From Akkermansiaceae bacterium UBA2381 (GTDB taxonomy: Bacteria; Verrucomicrobiota; Verrucomicrobiia; Verrucomicrobiales; DEV007), in NCBI GenBank assembly GCA_002344215.1, contig DDSV01000050.1:21892-85891 (forward strand): a stretch of DNA of 64,000 nt. Direction: 5' to 3'. A program made the position numbers and the translations under genes. The number at the start of each line of letters is the position of its first letter. Positions within the stretch are counted from its first letter, which is position 1. Under the pieces are notes generated by a model that saw only the letters and a program-made list of their open reading frames with translations, had not been told where the DNA came from and searched no databases. Below are positions 1 through 8,454 of this stretch, one piece after another.

Positions 1-1
1 G

Positions 2-478
2 ATCAACAAGCTGATGCGTGTGCAAAAGCAGCTGGTTCAGGAATACGGTCGCGAACCCACCCCTGAGGAAGTTGCCGAAGAGATTCACCTTCCCGTCGAG
101 CGCGTCCGCGCAGTCTTGAAAATGGCCCAGCAGCCAATCTCGCTGCAGGCGCCGGTTGGGGACAGCGACGAAACGAGTCTTGGCGATTTCATCGAAGATA
201 AGGGTGCCGAAGATCCGAGCGACATGACCTCGATGTCGATGTTGCGGGACCGGATCAAGGACGTTTTGGATACGCTCAACGCGAGGGAACGGGAAGTTCT
301 TGAGCAGCGTTTCGGTCTCGTCGACGGTTACAGCCGGACTCTTGAGGAAGTCGGCAAGCAATTTCAGGTCACCCGGGAACGAATTCGTCAGATTGAGGCG
401 AAGGCTCTCCGGAAGATGCGTCATCCCACCAGGATCCGTCAGTTGGAGGGTTTTATTGACGCTCCTCAGCTCGGATAA
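2..478 (+). CDS. rpoD: RNA polymerase primary sigma factor, C-terminal part (gene cut by window edge)
   Basis: The reading frame is open from base 2, so only the last ~158 residues of a sigma-70 family protein are present. They cover region 3 (the segment with EYGREPTPEEVAEEI) and region 4, where the -35-binding helix-turn-helix reads VTRERIRQIEAKALRKMRHP. That region 4 text, ending in a short hydrophilic tail, is typical of the housekeeping sigma factor RpoD/SigA rather than an ECF or flagellar sigma. The gene would direct general transcription initiation as a subunit of RNA polymerase. A group 2 paralogue of RpoD cannot be excluded because regions 1 and 2 lie outside the window. Confidence 0.93.
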   Translation: MNKLMRVQKQLVQEYGREPTPEEVAEEIHLPVERVRAVLKMAQQPISLQAPVGDSDETSLGDFIEDKGAEDPSDMTSMSMLRDRIKDVLDTLNAREREVLEQRFGLVDGYSRTLEEVGKQFQVTRERIRQIEAKALRKMRHPTRIRQLEGFIDAPQLG

Positions 479-529
479 ATTTCGCAAAACAGTGAAACTT
501 TCCCGAACCCCGGAGGTTTCATCTCAGTT

Positions 530-934
530 ATGGAACCCCAGGAACAAAACGATCCCGTCTGGAAACTGCTTTCGCACGCGCAGAAGTCGGAGCCCACTCC
601 GTTTTTTGCCCGCAATGTGATACGCGAAATCAGGCTTCTCGAATCGAGTCAAAGCCGTTTCTGGAACCGACTTTCCCAATGGCTCTCCTCCCGCGTCCTT
701 ATTGTGGGGACAGCAGCCTGCGCCGCACTTGCTGTGACTCTGATCGTTCTGTCCGAGTCACCTAACCCGATCGGGAACGACTCCGGGCTAGCTCATGTGC
801 CCGTTATCGAGGGGGCATCGGAAACCTTCGATCCTGCGTCCGAGATGGCCTCGATTGAGTATCTGGGACAACTGATGGCGGTTGCCGATCCCGGTCAACT
901 TGATGATGCTGCTCTGGCTGATCTTTTCTATTAG
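530..934 (+). CDS. small single-pass membrane protein of unknown function
   Basis: A 134-residue protein. A charged N-terminal cytoplasmic part of about 60 residues (containing PFFARNVIREIRLLE) is followed by one hydrophobic helix at about residues 61-83 (VLIVGTAACAALAVTLIVL) and a ~50-residue acidic tail rich in Asp and Glu. It starts 51 bases after the sigma factor stop and is probably cotranscribed. The layout (short soluble part, one helix, outer tail) resembles anti-sigma-type or other small membrane regulators, but there is no zinc-finger HxxxCxxC motif and I do not recognise the family. It could equally be an envelope protein without a regulatory role. Confidence 0.6.
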   Translation: MEPQEQNDPVWKLLSHAQKSEPTPFFARNVIREIRLLESSQSRFWNRLSQWLSSRVLIVGTAACAALAVTLIVLSESPNPIGNDSGLAHVPVIEGASETFDPASEMASIEYLGQLMAVADPGQLDDAALADLFY

Positions 935-1043
935 GCTTTTGAGTTTCCGGGCCGGGGCATCGAGCCTCCAGACACACTCGTTGCGCCTTCGCCCGAATGG
1001 TTAAATGTGCGGTCCTGCCCCCGGATCCACCCTCCTGACTCAT

Positions 1044-1622
1044 ATGGACAAGAAAGCCCGCCGGAGGGAGTGTCTCGCACGGATCAAATCGCTGGGTTAC
1101 CGTGACAGGCAATCGTTCTCACTTTCAATCTGTGAATTGATCTCGGCATCTCCGAGCTTCGAGAAGGCAAAAACCGTCTTTGCCTATTCCGCTCTCCCGG
1201 AAGAACCGGACCTCACTGGTTTAATTGCCTCTCATCCTGAGAAAAACTGGGCTTTCCCGAAAATCACCGAGGGAGGCCAACTCTCATTCTTTGTCGCAAG
1301 GTCCATGATCGGAATGATTCCGGGGCAGTTCGGCATTCAGGAGCCCCACCCCGACCTGCACCAAGCAGCCTCATTCTCTACGGTTGATCTCATTCTCGTC
1401 CCGGGCCTTAGCTTTGACCCGACCACAGGAGCGAGACTCGGCCGGGGAAAGGGCTATTACGACAAATTCCTGGGATCTCACTGCGGTTCATTGACGGAAG
1501 ATTCCTGTCCGCTCGTTGTCGGAGTTTGCTTTTTCCTCCAGTTAACCACCTTGCAGCCGGAACCGCACGATTTCCCGATGCATCAGGTGGTCACCGAACG
1601 CGGCTGGCATCCACCCGCTTGA
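1044..1622 (+). CDS. 5-formyltetrahydrofolate cyclo-ligase
   Basis: A 192-residue protein of the MTHFS/YgfA family, which converts 5-formyltetrahydrofolate to 5,10-methenyltetrahydrofolate using ATP in the cytosol. Family hallmarks are visible: the N-terminal KKARRRECLARI helix, LPEEPDL after the first strands, and near the C-terminus the ATP/phosphate-binding LGRGKGYYDKFL motif. The ATG at 1044 was chosen because it gives the usual family length and begins with the basic MDKKARR start; the frame is open further upstream to a start at 1005, but that part looks like untranslated spacer. A folD gene at 49.7-50.6 kb belongs to the same one-carbon pathway but is not linked. Confidence 0.9.
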   Translation: MDKKARRRECLARIKSLGYRDRQSFSLSICELISASPSFEKAKTVFAYSALPEEPDLTGLIASHPEKNWAFPKITEGGQLSFFVARSMIGMIPGQFGIQEPHPDLHQAASFSTVDLILVPGLSFDPTTGARLGRGKGYYDKFLGSHCGSLTEDSCPLVVGVCFFLQLTTLQPEPHDFPMHQVVTERGWHPPA

Positions 1623-1819
1623 ATCGGAGGTCCATTCGCGCAATCGAGAGAGGTAGCGATGATCCGGAGCGGAATTGAACATTTTTAAGTGCGAAGTTAC
1701 CAAACCGCCAGATATGTTCCGCCTCTGACACACGATGTGTCGAAGACCGAACGAATTTCCGATCTGGGCGCGGTGTCGATTGACAGCCGATTTGAACCAT
1801 GGTCGAATCCCCTTTTACC

Positions 1820-2554
1820 ATGTCCAAGCCAACGATTCACCTGATTATCTCGCTACTCATTCTTCTGACAGGCAGGGGTTCTTCAGAGGAGCAGTCCCAG
1901 CCGCTTTCACTTGTCAGCCTGACGGAATGGAAGGTGCCGGGCACGTGGGCAATCGCGGGGAATCTGGTCGGCAGTACTCAGGAAAAGAAATGGAAGTCGA
2001 TCGAGCCCGGTGAAGGTGTCCTTTACAACGGTTCCGAGGGAAAAGCAGGAAATCTGGAAAGCAGGAAGGAACACGGAGATGTGGAGATCGAGGCTGAGTT
2101 TATGGTCCCCAAAGGTTCTAATTCAGGAATCTATCTGATGGGCCGCTACGAAGTTCAGATTCTCGACAGTTATGGAAAGGCCGATGCGGTCCTTACTTAC
2201 GGCGACTGCGGCGGAATCTATGAGCGGTGGGATGAATCCAAGCCGGAAAAAGAAAAGGGCTACGAGGGTACCGCTCCGGCTACGAATGCTTCATCTGCGC
2301 CGGGTGCCTGGCAGACGTTCCTGATTCGATTTCGTGCGCCCCGCTTCGACGGCGAGGGCAGGAAGATTGCCAATGCCCGCTTTATTCGGGTCGAGCACAA
2401 TGGCGTGGTCATCCATGAGGATGTGGAAGTCACCGGCCCCACTCGCGGTGGAATCGACGGTCCGGAAAAGGCCCTCGGTCCCATCTCGGTTCAGGGAGAT
2501 CACGGACCGGTCGCTTTCAAAAAGCTTGAGGTTCGTCCGGCAAAATTCGAGTAA
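1820..2554 (+). CDS. secreted DUF1080 (3-keto-disaccharide hydrolase-type) protein
   Basis: A 244-residue exported protein. A hydrophobic signal peptide (about residues 6-20, IHLIISLLILLTG) precedes one concanavalin-like jelly-roll domain of the DUF1080/3-keto-disaccharide hydrolase family. The diagnostic family text is SNSGIYLMGRYEVQILDSYG in the middle of the domain, followed by the CGGIYERW and APGAWQTFLIRFRAPRF segments. Members are very abundant in Verrucomicrobiota and Planctomycetota and act on, or bind, (oxidised) glycans outside the cytoplasm. The ATG at 1820 starts right at the signal peptide; an in-frame ATG at 1799 would add seven residues. It lies next to two heme proteins, fitting a periplasmic degradative block, but the substrate is unknown. 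Confidence 0.85.
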   Translation: MSKPTIHLIISLLILLTGRGSSEEQSQPLSLVSLTEWKVPGTWAIAGNLVGSTQEKKWKSIEPGEGVLYNGSEGKAGNLESRKEHGDVEIEAEFMVPKGSNSGIYLMGRYEVQILDSYGKADAVLTYGDCGGIYERWDESKPEKEKGYEGTAPATNASSAPGAWQTFLIRFRAPRFDGEGRKIANARFIRVEHNGVVIHEDVEVTGPTRGGIDGPEKALGPISVQGDHGPVAFKKLEVRPAKFE

Positions 2555-2585
2555 TCATTTTCCCCTCTTCTCCGATAGCCACACC

Positions 2586-3200
2586 TCAGTGCGCAAACAG
2601 GGGGCTCTCTTTGTTCCCGCCCGAGAGGAGGTAGGCGAGGAGATCGAGGACATCCTCTTCATGCAGGGAATCCAGCAAGCCGGGTGGCATCGCACTGGTA
2701 GGAGAACTCCGCCGGGTGATTACGGTCGACTTTAATACCTTCACAATTTGGCCGGGAGCCCGGGGATCGGGACTGATGAGGTAGTGGGTTTCGCCTTCCT
2801 CAACGATGCGCCCCTCGATCAACATTCCTTCAGCCAGTTCAAAAATCTGCACAACATCACTGCAGGCGATTACCAGACTTGGTGAAATGATCGCCTCCAG
2901 CAGTTCGCCCGGGCTTAAACTTCCAGCTGCTTTTGCCAGATCCGGAGTATTCGCGGCGAGGGGTCCCTCCCCCGCGAATCGATGGCACTTGATGCAAGAG
3001 GCCGCGGAAAATACGCGCCTTCCATTCTCGAAGTCCCTGTAGCCTTCAAGCCCGACAGCGATCACCGGATCAAAATCGACCACCGCCCACTGCCTGACAA
3101 CCGGGCGCCGTTCCGGATCAGCAGCAACGGGCCGGAGCGCCAAACTCGCGATCCCGGCCGCGCCCAGCGCGAGGATCGCCCGACTTGCCGGGGGAAACAT
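2586..3200 (-). CDS. exported small cytochrome c-type heme protein (PVC family)
   Basis: A 204-residue protein with a signal peptide-like N-terminus (about residues 7-27, ending VAA) and one heme c attachment site, CIKCH, at residues 69-73. A later SAMPPG segment (about residue 183) supplies the likely axial Met and matches the equivalent SAMPP in the large neighbour 3329-6778. The region between (SPSLVIACSDVV, GMLIEGRI) is like the C-terminal module of PVC heme-binding dehydrogenase-like proteins. The start at 3200 was chosen because it begins at the signal peptide; the longer frame to 3329 would run into the start of the divergent gene. The two genes share a 128-bp divergent intergenic region and are likely functionally linked in periplasmic electron transfer. 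Confidence 0.8.
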   Translation of the reverse strand: MFPPASRAILALGAAGIASLALRPVAADPERRPVVRQWAVVDFDPVIAVGLEGYRDFENGRRVFSAASCIKCHRFAGEGPLAANTPDLAKAAGSLSPGELLEAIISPSLVIACSDVVQIFELAEGMLIEGRIVEEGETHYLISPDPRAPGQIVKVLKSTVITRRSSPTSAMPPGLLDSLHEEDVLDLLAYLLSGGNKESPLFAH

Positions 3201-3328
3201 GGGAAGTGATCGCAGAAGATTGGAAACGGTGCAAGCAGCGGCCGTCAACCCGCCTCTTTTCTGATCCTGATGTTTCGTGGAAATTTGATCGAAGCATGGC
3301 AAACTGACCGCTCTTCTGTTTTCCCCCA

Positions 3329-6300
3329 ATGAATCGCCTTCTCTTCGTTTCTCTCCTATCGGCTCTGTTCTGCAATGCGCTCAGTGTTGGTCAGGAATCC
3401 GCCCCCGGAAGTGGTAAAACGCTCGCCAAACCAGTCGAGTTTTTGACGAAGGAGGCCTATGACAGCGAGGCAAAGGTTCGCATCAGCAACTTCAAACTCC
3501 CCTCGGGAGTCTCCGCGAGTCTTTTTGCCGATTCGAGTCAGACTCAAAATCCCAGCGCGATCTGTTTCGACAATCAGGGACGTCTTTATATCGCCGAGAT
3601 CCATCGCTGGCGGGCCGGAGTTCAGGACATTCGCAACGAGCAGCGACTTCTCCTTGATGACATCAACAACGCGACCATCGCTGATCGTTACACGATGTAT
3701 GAACAGGATCAGCTGACCCGGCCACTTTCCTTCTACACCGAGTTCACCGATCGCATCGTCCGGATCGAGGACACTGATGCCGATGGCCGTGCCGATAATT
3801 CGAGTGTCTGGGCTGACGGGTTTAACGCGGTTCTTGATGGTCCCGGAATCGGGCTCATCGCCGGTGAGAAGCATGATATCTACTACACCAACATTCCCCA
3901 TCTATGGCATCTCAAGGATACCAAAGGCGACGGCAAGGCTGACGAGCGAACTTCAGTCCAGAATGGCTTTGGCGTGAGAATGAGCATCTCGGGTCACGAC
4001 ATGCATGGCCTGGTTTGGGGGCCGGACGGTAAGCTCTACTGGTCCATCGGTGACCGCGGTTACTCCTTCACGACCCGCGAGGGCCGTCACTACCATCGTC
4101 CTTATACCGGTGGAGTTCTCCGCTGCGACCCGGACGGATCCAATCTCGAGGAAGTCTACACCGGCCTCCGCAATCCGCAGGAGCTTGCCTTCGACGAATT
4201 CGGAAATCTCTTCACTTGTGACAACAACGCCGATGCCTGGGACACCGGACGTCTCGTCTATATCATGGAGGGCGGAGACTCCGGCTGGAATCACGGGCAT
4301 CAGGTTCTCATGAACTTCCGGAATCAGCTCAAACTCCGCACGCCCGTCTATCCTCATCCGGAGCACAAGGAGATTCCAATGAATCCCTGGATGACCGAAT
4401 CGATCTGGGAGCCGAATCATCCGGGACGCCCTGCCTACGCGCTTCCCCCGATTGATAAAGTTTCGTGGGGTCCCAGTGGACTGGTTTACAACTACGGAGT
4501 CACCGCCATGCCGACCCGCTATGCCGGACACTTCTGGGTCTGCAACTTCGGGGGATCGAACGGGGATCTTGAAGCCTTTTCAGTGAAAAACGACGGCGCG
4601 GGATTTGCGATCGACCATCGCGAAGTCTTCATGGTGGGACTCGGCAACACTGATGTGGAGTTCGGGCCTGATGGTCGAATGTATCTGAGCTGCTTCAACA
4701 ACAGCGGTTGGTACAAGCAGGACCTCGGGAATATCTATGTGCTTGAGTCGAATGAGCAGCAGCAGGATGACACCCTGAAAAGCACCTCGGAAATCCTTGT
4801 TTCTGATTTTTCTACTTTTGATGACAAAAAACTCGATGAACTATTGGGCCACAGAGATATGCGCGTACGACAGCGCTCTCAGTTCACCCTGGCGAAACGA
4901 GGAAGTTCCGCCCTGTTCATTGCAGCCACGGCCCAGACAGGGAATCGCCTGAAACGCCTCCACGGCATTTGGGGGATCGGTCAACTTTCGGGCAAAGACC
5001 CTTCGCTTCTGGCCACTGCGGTTTCCCTTCTTTCCGACTCCGATGCCGAAATTCGCGCGCAAGCCGCCAGAATTCTTTCCGATTCACGCTCGACTGAAGC
5101 CGGCGAGGCTCTCGTTGCCGCTCTGAATGACGAATCCGCTCGGGTCAAAGCCTTTGCCGCCATCGGTGTGGGAAAATGCGGCAACGTTCCCGCTCTCACC
5201 CGGCTCCTCGAGATCCTTGCGGAAAACGACAACAAAGACCCCTTTCTCCGCCATGCCTGTGTTCAGGGAATCTGGTATCTGAACGAGCGGGAGAAGATTC
5301 TCAAAGAGGTCCGGAATGAGTCCGCCGCCGTCCGTCTCGGAGTCCTCCTTGCCCTCAGAAAGCTCGAGGATCCCCGCGTGAAATATTTCCTCACGGACAA
5401 AGACGAAACAGTTCGTTTTGAGGCCATCCGCGCGATCAGCGATCTCGATCTCCTCACCGCCCTGCCCGACCTGGCTCGTGAGATCAACCGATACACCACG
5501 CCCACCGGAGATATCCGCATGCCCGAAGGCCACCGCGACTGGATCATCCAGACGAGGCTCATCAACGCGAACTTCCGCGTCGGACAGAACGAGAATGCAG
5601 CCAGCCTTCTCGCCTACGCGGCCCAACCCGCTCTTCCTGCCATCCTTCGCGAGCAAGCGCTCCTCGCCATCATCGAGTGGCCAAATCCCAACCCGGTTGA
5701 TGCCACCAACGGCAACTACCATCCCCTCTCTTCAGAAAGCCGCGGAGACATCACCGAAGCAGTCAAAACAAAGCTTCCCGATGTCTTCAAATCCGCCGAA
5801 GGAAGCCTTCTCGGACTCGCCACGCGGATCGCGCTCACCTACGGCGTGGCCGCACCGGTCGAGTTGTTGAAAGCCCAGATCACGAACGAGGATAGTGATA
5901 TTCATTCCCGCATCAGTTCACTTGATGGCCTCGCCCGACAGGAGCCCTCCGCGCTCGCCCCGCTCTGGGAAAGTCTCTTGAAATCCGATCACGCCCGCTT
6001 TCGCGCCAGTGTCGTCAAACAACTGCTCGTGCTTGATCCGGCACGGGGTCTTGCCGCAGCTCTGGAAATGGCGAAATCGGAGAAAATTCCCTTCCGGCAG
6101 CAGGGGTATCGCCTCCTCGCTGATTCCCCTTCCGCCGAGGCTGTTTCCCTCTTCGAAGAAAGGCTGAAAGCAATCGATCAGGAACTTCCCGGTGCCCTCC
6201 TCGACCTCCTCGAGAGTGCAGCGAAAAGGGGCGAAAAGTCGATTGCCGATCTCCTCGTCGCCCGTGAGAAGGAGATTGATCCCGCCAACCTCGAAGCCGT

Positions 6301-6778
6301 CTTTAAGCCTTCTCTCGAGGGAGGTGATCCTGAATCCGGCCGGGAAATCTTCATGACCCACGCGGCAGGCCAGTGCTCGAAATGCCACAAAGTCGACGGG
6401 GATGGCGGTATCGCCGGCCCGGAACTTACCGGAATAGGGTCGCGCCAGAAGAGTGAATACCTTCTTGAGTCGCTAGTCAATCCCAGCGCAATCGTGCTAC
6501 CCGGTTACGGAATCACTCTGGTAACCCTCAAAAACGGGGAAAGTCTCGGAGGCGCCCTCATGAGCGAGGATGCCGGGAAAATCGTTTTAAAGATTCCCGA
6601 TCCAGCCTCGCCCGACAAACAGATCGAACGAGCCATTCCCCTCGCCGAACTGGAGAGTCGGCAGCCACCGGTCTCAGCCATGCCACCGATGGCTTACCTG
6701 CTCACCAAGTCGGAAATTCGTGACCTCGTCGCATTCCTGGGCACGCTTCGGGAGAAAGGAAAAAAATCCGGCCATTGA
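3329..6778 (+). CDS. large secreted PVC-type propeller-HEAT-cytochrome c protein
   Basis: An 1149-residue exported protein. Order of parts: signal peptide (about residues 1-21); a six-bladed beta-propeller of the PVC 'membrane-bound dehydrogenase' type at about 45-490 (segments PSAICFDNQGRLYIAEIH, GPDGKLYWSIGDRGYSF, GLRNPQELAFDEFGNLF); HEAT-like helical repeats at about 505-1000 (for example DSDAEIRAQAARILSDSRS); and a C-terminal cytochrome c domain with CSKCH at about residue 1016 and a late SAMPPM Met ligand. By family it would oxidise a sugar-like substrate and pass electrons to heme c in the periplasm, but the catalytic reaction of this family is not established. It is divergent from the small cytochrome at 2586-3200. 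Confidence 0.9.
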   Translation: MNRLLFVSLLSALFCNALSVGQESAPGSGKTLAKPVEFLTKEAYDSEAKVRISNFKLPSGVSASLFADSSQTQNPSAICFDNQGRLYIAEIHRWRAGVQDIRNEQRLLLDDINNATIADRYTMYEQDQLTRPLSFYTEFTDRIVRIEDTDADGRADNSSVWADGFNAVLDGPGIGLIAGEKHDIYYTNIPHLWHLKDTKGDGKADERTSVQNGFGVRMSISGHDMHGLVWGPDGKLYWSIGDRGYSFTTREGRHYHRPYTGGVLRCDPDGSNLEEVYTGLRNPQELAFDEFGNLFTCDNNADAWDTGRLVYIMEGGDSGWNHGHQVLMNFRNQLKLRTPVYPHPEHKEIPMNPWMTESIWEPNHPGRPAYALPPIDKVSWGPSGLVYNYGVTAMPTRYAGHFWVCNFGGSNGDLEAFSVKNDGAGFAIDHREVFMVGLGNTDVEFGPDGRMYLSCFNNSGWYKQDLGNIYVLESNEQQQDDTLKSTSEILVSDFSTFDDKKLDELLGHRDMRVRQRSQFTLAKRGSSALFIAATAQTGNRLKRLHGIWGIGQLSGKDPSLLATAVSLLSDSDAEIRAQAARILSDSRSTEAGEALVAALNDESARVKAFAAIGVGKCGNVPALTRLLEILAENDNKDPFLRHACVQGIWYLNEREKILKEVRNESAAVRLGVLLALRKLEDPRVKYFLTDKDETVRFEAIRAISDLDLLTALPDLAREINRYTTPTGDIRMPEGHRDWIIQTRLINANFRVGQNENAASLLAYAAQPALPAILREQALLAIIEWPNPNPVDATNGNYHPLSSESRGDITEAVKTKLPDVFKSAEGSLLGLATRIALTYGVAAPVELLKAQITNEDSDIHSRISSLDGLARQEPSALAPLWESLLKSDHARFRASVVKQLLVLDPARGLAAALEMAKSEKIPFRQQGYRLLADSPSAEAVSLFEERLKAIDQELPGALLDLLESAAKRGEKSIADLLVAREKEIDPANLEAVFKPSLEGGDPESGREIFMTHAAGQCSKCHKVDGDGGIAGPELTGIGSRQKSEYLLESLVNPSAIVLPGYGITLVTLKNGESLGGALMSEDAGKIVLKIPDPASPDKQIERAIPLAELESRQPPVSAMPPMAYLLTKSEIRDLVAFLGTLREKGKKSGH

Positions 6779-6855
6779 TTTGTTCGCTCATCCGTTATTA
6801 AAGTATCGGCATGACTCCTTGAAGACTCATCCCGATTACCCTATACTTCCCAAGG

Positions 6856-7914
6856 ATGAAACCCCTTCTCCTCACCGCTCTGGTCCTTCTTCCTTTTGCT
6901 GCTGACGCCGCTGACACACCTTCACGTTGGGGAGGAATGTTCGGATTCGGGTCATCCAAACAAAAGGGAGAACAGATTTCATCCGACCTCTTTCCTGCGG
7001 GGACGCAGAGCGCTTCCCCCACGCCCCCGGTGGCATCCCCCGTGACGACAACGACGGATGAGTCAATTTTCCGCGGCGGCGAACCCCAAAAGGTGGAGCC
7101 GGTTTCCTACGCCATTGAAAATGGCCAGAAAGTTGAGAAGGAAGTGGAGAAAAAGAAGAGTTCGATCTTTTCGTTCGGAAAGCGTGATGAATCCGGCGCA
7201 GCAGAGAATCAGGTTCTTGCACCCGTCCCGACAGCGACGCCCGCGACCACGATTCCGGCCACCCCGATCGTCGCCGTCCCGAATCAGGTTCCGGTTCAAG
7301 CGACGCCCACAGCGGTTTTGACCGACTCTCCGACCCCGATTCCGACCGCCGCACCGGTAGCTCCTCCTGCAGCGGGGGAGGCAAAGGAATCACGATTCGG
7401 CTGGATCCCCTTCCTCTCGAAGAAGAAAGAGGAGGCACCCGTCCCGGCTTTCGCCAACACGACTCCCGCTCCTGCTGCTCCGATGGTTGCTTCAGAAATT
7501 TCTCCTCCTGCCGCAACACCCGCAGCGACCACCCCTCCTGCAGCGGTCAAGGAGACGGCAAAGCCCGCCGCTCCCGCCGGGGGGACCGGAGTTGCATCCT
7601 TTGAAGTCCCGAAGAAGACCGGGCAGGAGGTCGAGAAGCCTAAACCCGAGGGCGGCGGCGGACTCCTCGCCCCCATCGCCAAGATCCGGCCGCCCAAAAA
7701 GGAGATCGATCTAACCAATGCCGAGACGATTATTCAGAATGGAGAAATCGTGGCCCCTACCGAGTCGAATTTTGAAACCGCTCCCACCCCGGCCACATCG
7801 ACCGAACGCCGCCCTCCCGCTGTCGTGAATGGAGTGAAAACCTACTCTTCCTGGGACGACGTTGAAGGTAGATCGACCTCTGCGGCGGATCGCATTATCA
7901 ATCAGATTCGTTAA
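6856..7914 (+). CDS. exported Pro/Ala/Thr-rich protein with repeated short aromatic-basic motifs
   Basis: A 352-residue protein with a clear signal peptide (MKPLLLTALVLLPFAADA) and no recognised domain. Most of it is low-complexity Pro/Ala/Thr/Glu linker, punctuated by three similar short motifs: MFGFGSSKQKGE (about residue 30), SIFSFGKRDES (about 105) and FGWIPFLSKKKEE (about 182). Each is a hydrophobic/aromatic core followed by basic residues. The C-terminal ~100 residues are more ordinary (TYSSWDDVEGRS, ending in an amphipathic helix). Such architecture suggests an extended periplasmic or surface protein with repeated docking motifs, but that is inference. The start is supported by AAGGA just before the ATG. 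The next gene encodes a lipoprotein on the same strand. Confidence 0.75.
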   Translation: MKPLLLTALVLLPFAADAADTPSRWGGMFGFGSSKQKGEQISSDLFPAGTQSASPTPPVASPVTTTTDESIFRGGEPQKVEPVSYAIENGQKVEKEVEKKKSSIFSFGKRDESGAAENQVLAPVPTATPATTIPATPIVAVPNQVPVQATPTAVLTDSPTPIPTAAPVAPPAAGEAKESRFGWIPFLSKKKEEAPVPAFANTTPAPAAPMVASEISPPAATPAATTPPAAVKETAKPAAPAGGTGVASFEVPKKTGQEVEKPKPEGGGGLLAPIAKIRPPKKEIDLTNAETIIQNGEIVAPTESNFETAPTPATSTERRPPAVVNGVKTYSSWDDVEGRSTSAADRIINQIR

Positions 7915-8025
7915 CAGCCTGGTTTTCGAGTTGTCTTGATTGGTGGTTATCAACGTCAAAAGCAGGTTCAGTGGTTGATTCCCGTGTAGACCTATCCATC
8001 CGGCTCTGATATGCTGTCTCCGCTG

Positions 8026-8421
8026 ATGGAAAAAAACCTACGACTGGTCCTGCTCGCAGCATTCTGCGCTCCCCTGCTGATCTCCTGCGTCGAGACACCG
8101 GGCGCATCCTCAACGCTTTCAACCGGCGGCACCGGATCATCGTCCACGGCAACACCCGCGCCCGTGCCCGAAGCTCTGACCAAACATGATGTCGCCCTCC
8201 GGTTTCTGACCGCGTTTATCCGGCTCGACCAGAACATGGCGCTCCTCTATGCAACGCCGGAAGCCGTCAGCAAGCTCAACTGGAAAATGACGCACCAGGG
8301 AAATATCCCCTATTACGACGACAAAATGCTTCTGCAATTCAACGGTGGTTGGGCCCGCGTCTTTTTCCAGGATATCGGGGGCACCTATCGGATCACCGAC
8401 TTCGAAGTTCACCGTCGTTAG
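8026..8421 (+). CDS. small lipoprotein of unknown function
   Basis: A 131-residue protein starting with a lipoprotein signal: MEKNLRLVLLAAFCAPLLISC, with the lipobox LLISC placing the lipidated Cys at residue 21. A Gly/Ser/Thr linker follows, then a compact C-terminal domain of about 85 residues (VALRFLTAFIRLDQNMALLY to RITDFEVHRR) that looks like a small alpha/beta fold, perhaps NTF2-like; I cannot name the family. The ATG at 8026 was chosen over the in-frame ATG at 8011 because it places the basic residues directly before the hydrophobic core. It follows the Pro-rich exported protein on the same strand after 111 bases. Confidence 0.75.
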   Translation: MEKNLRLVLLAAFCAPLLISCVETPGASSTLSTGGTGSSSTATPAPVPEALTKHDVALRFLTAFIRLDQNMALLYATPEAVSKLNWKMTHQGNIPYYDDKMLLQFNGGWARVFFQDIGGTYRITDFEVHRR

Positions 8422-8454
8422 CAGCTCCCGTTTTTCAACGAACGGAGCGGAACG

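Noticed and set aside
934..1044. 6S RNA or SRP RNA gene.
   Set aside because: The 6S RNA is about 180 bases and would overlap the previous gene, and the SRP RNA loop motif GGUCAGG...GGAAGCAGC is absent on both strands; reported only as a structured candidate.
8423..8450. Hairpin between the convergent lipoprotein and ROK genes.
   Set aside because: A stem with a one-base bulge exists but neither strand has a following T-run, so I do not call a terminator.
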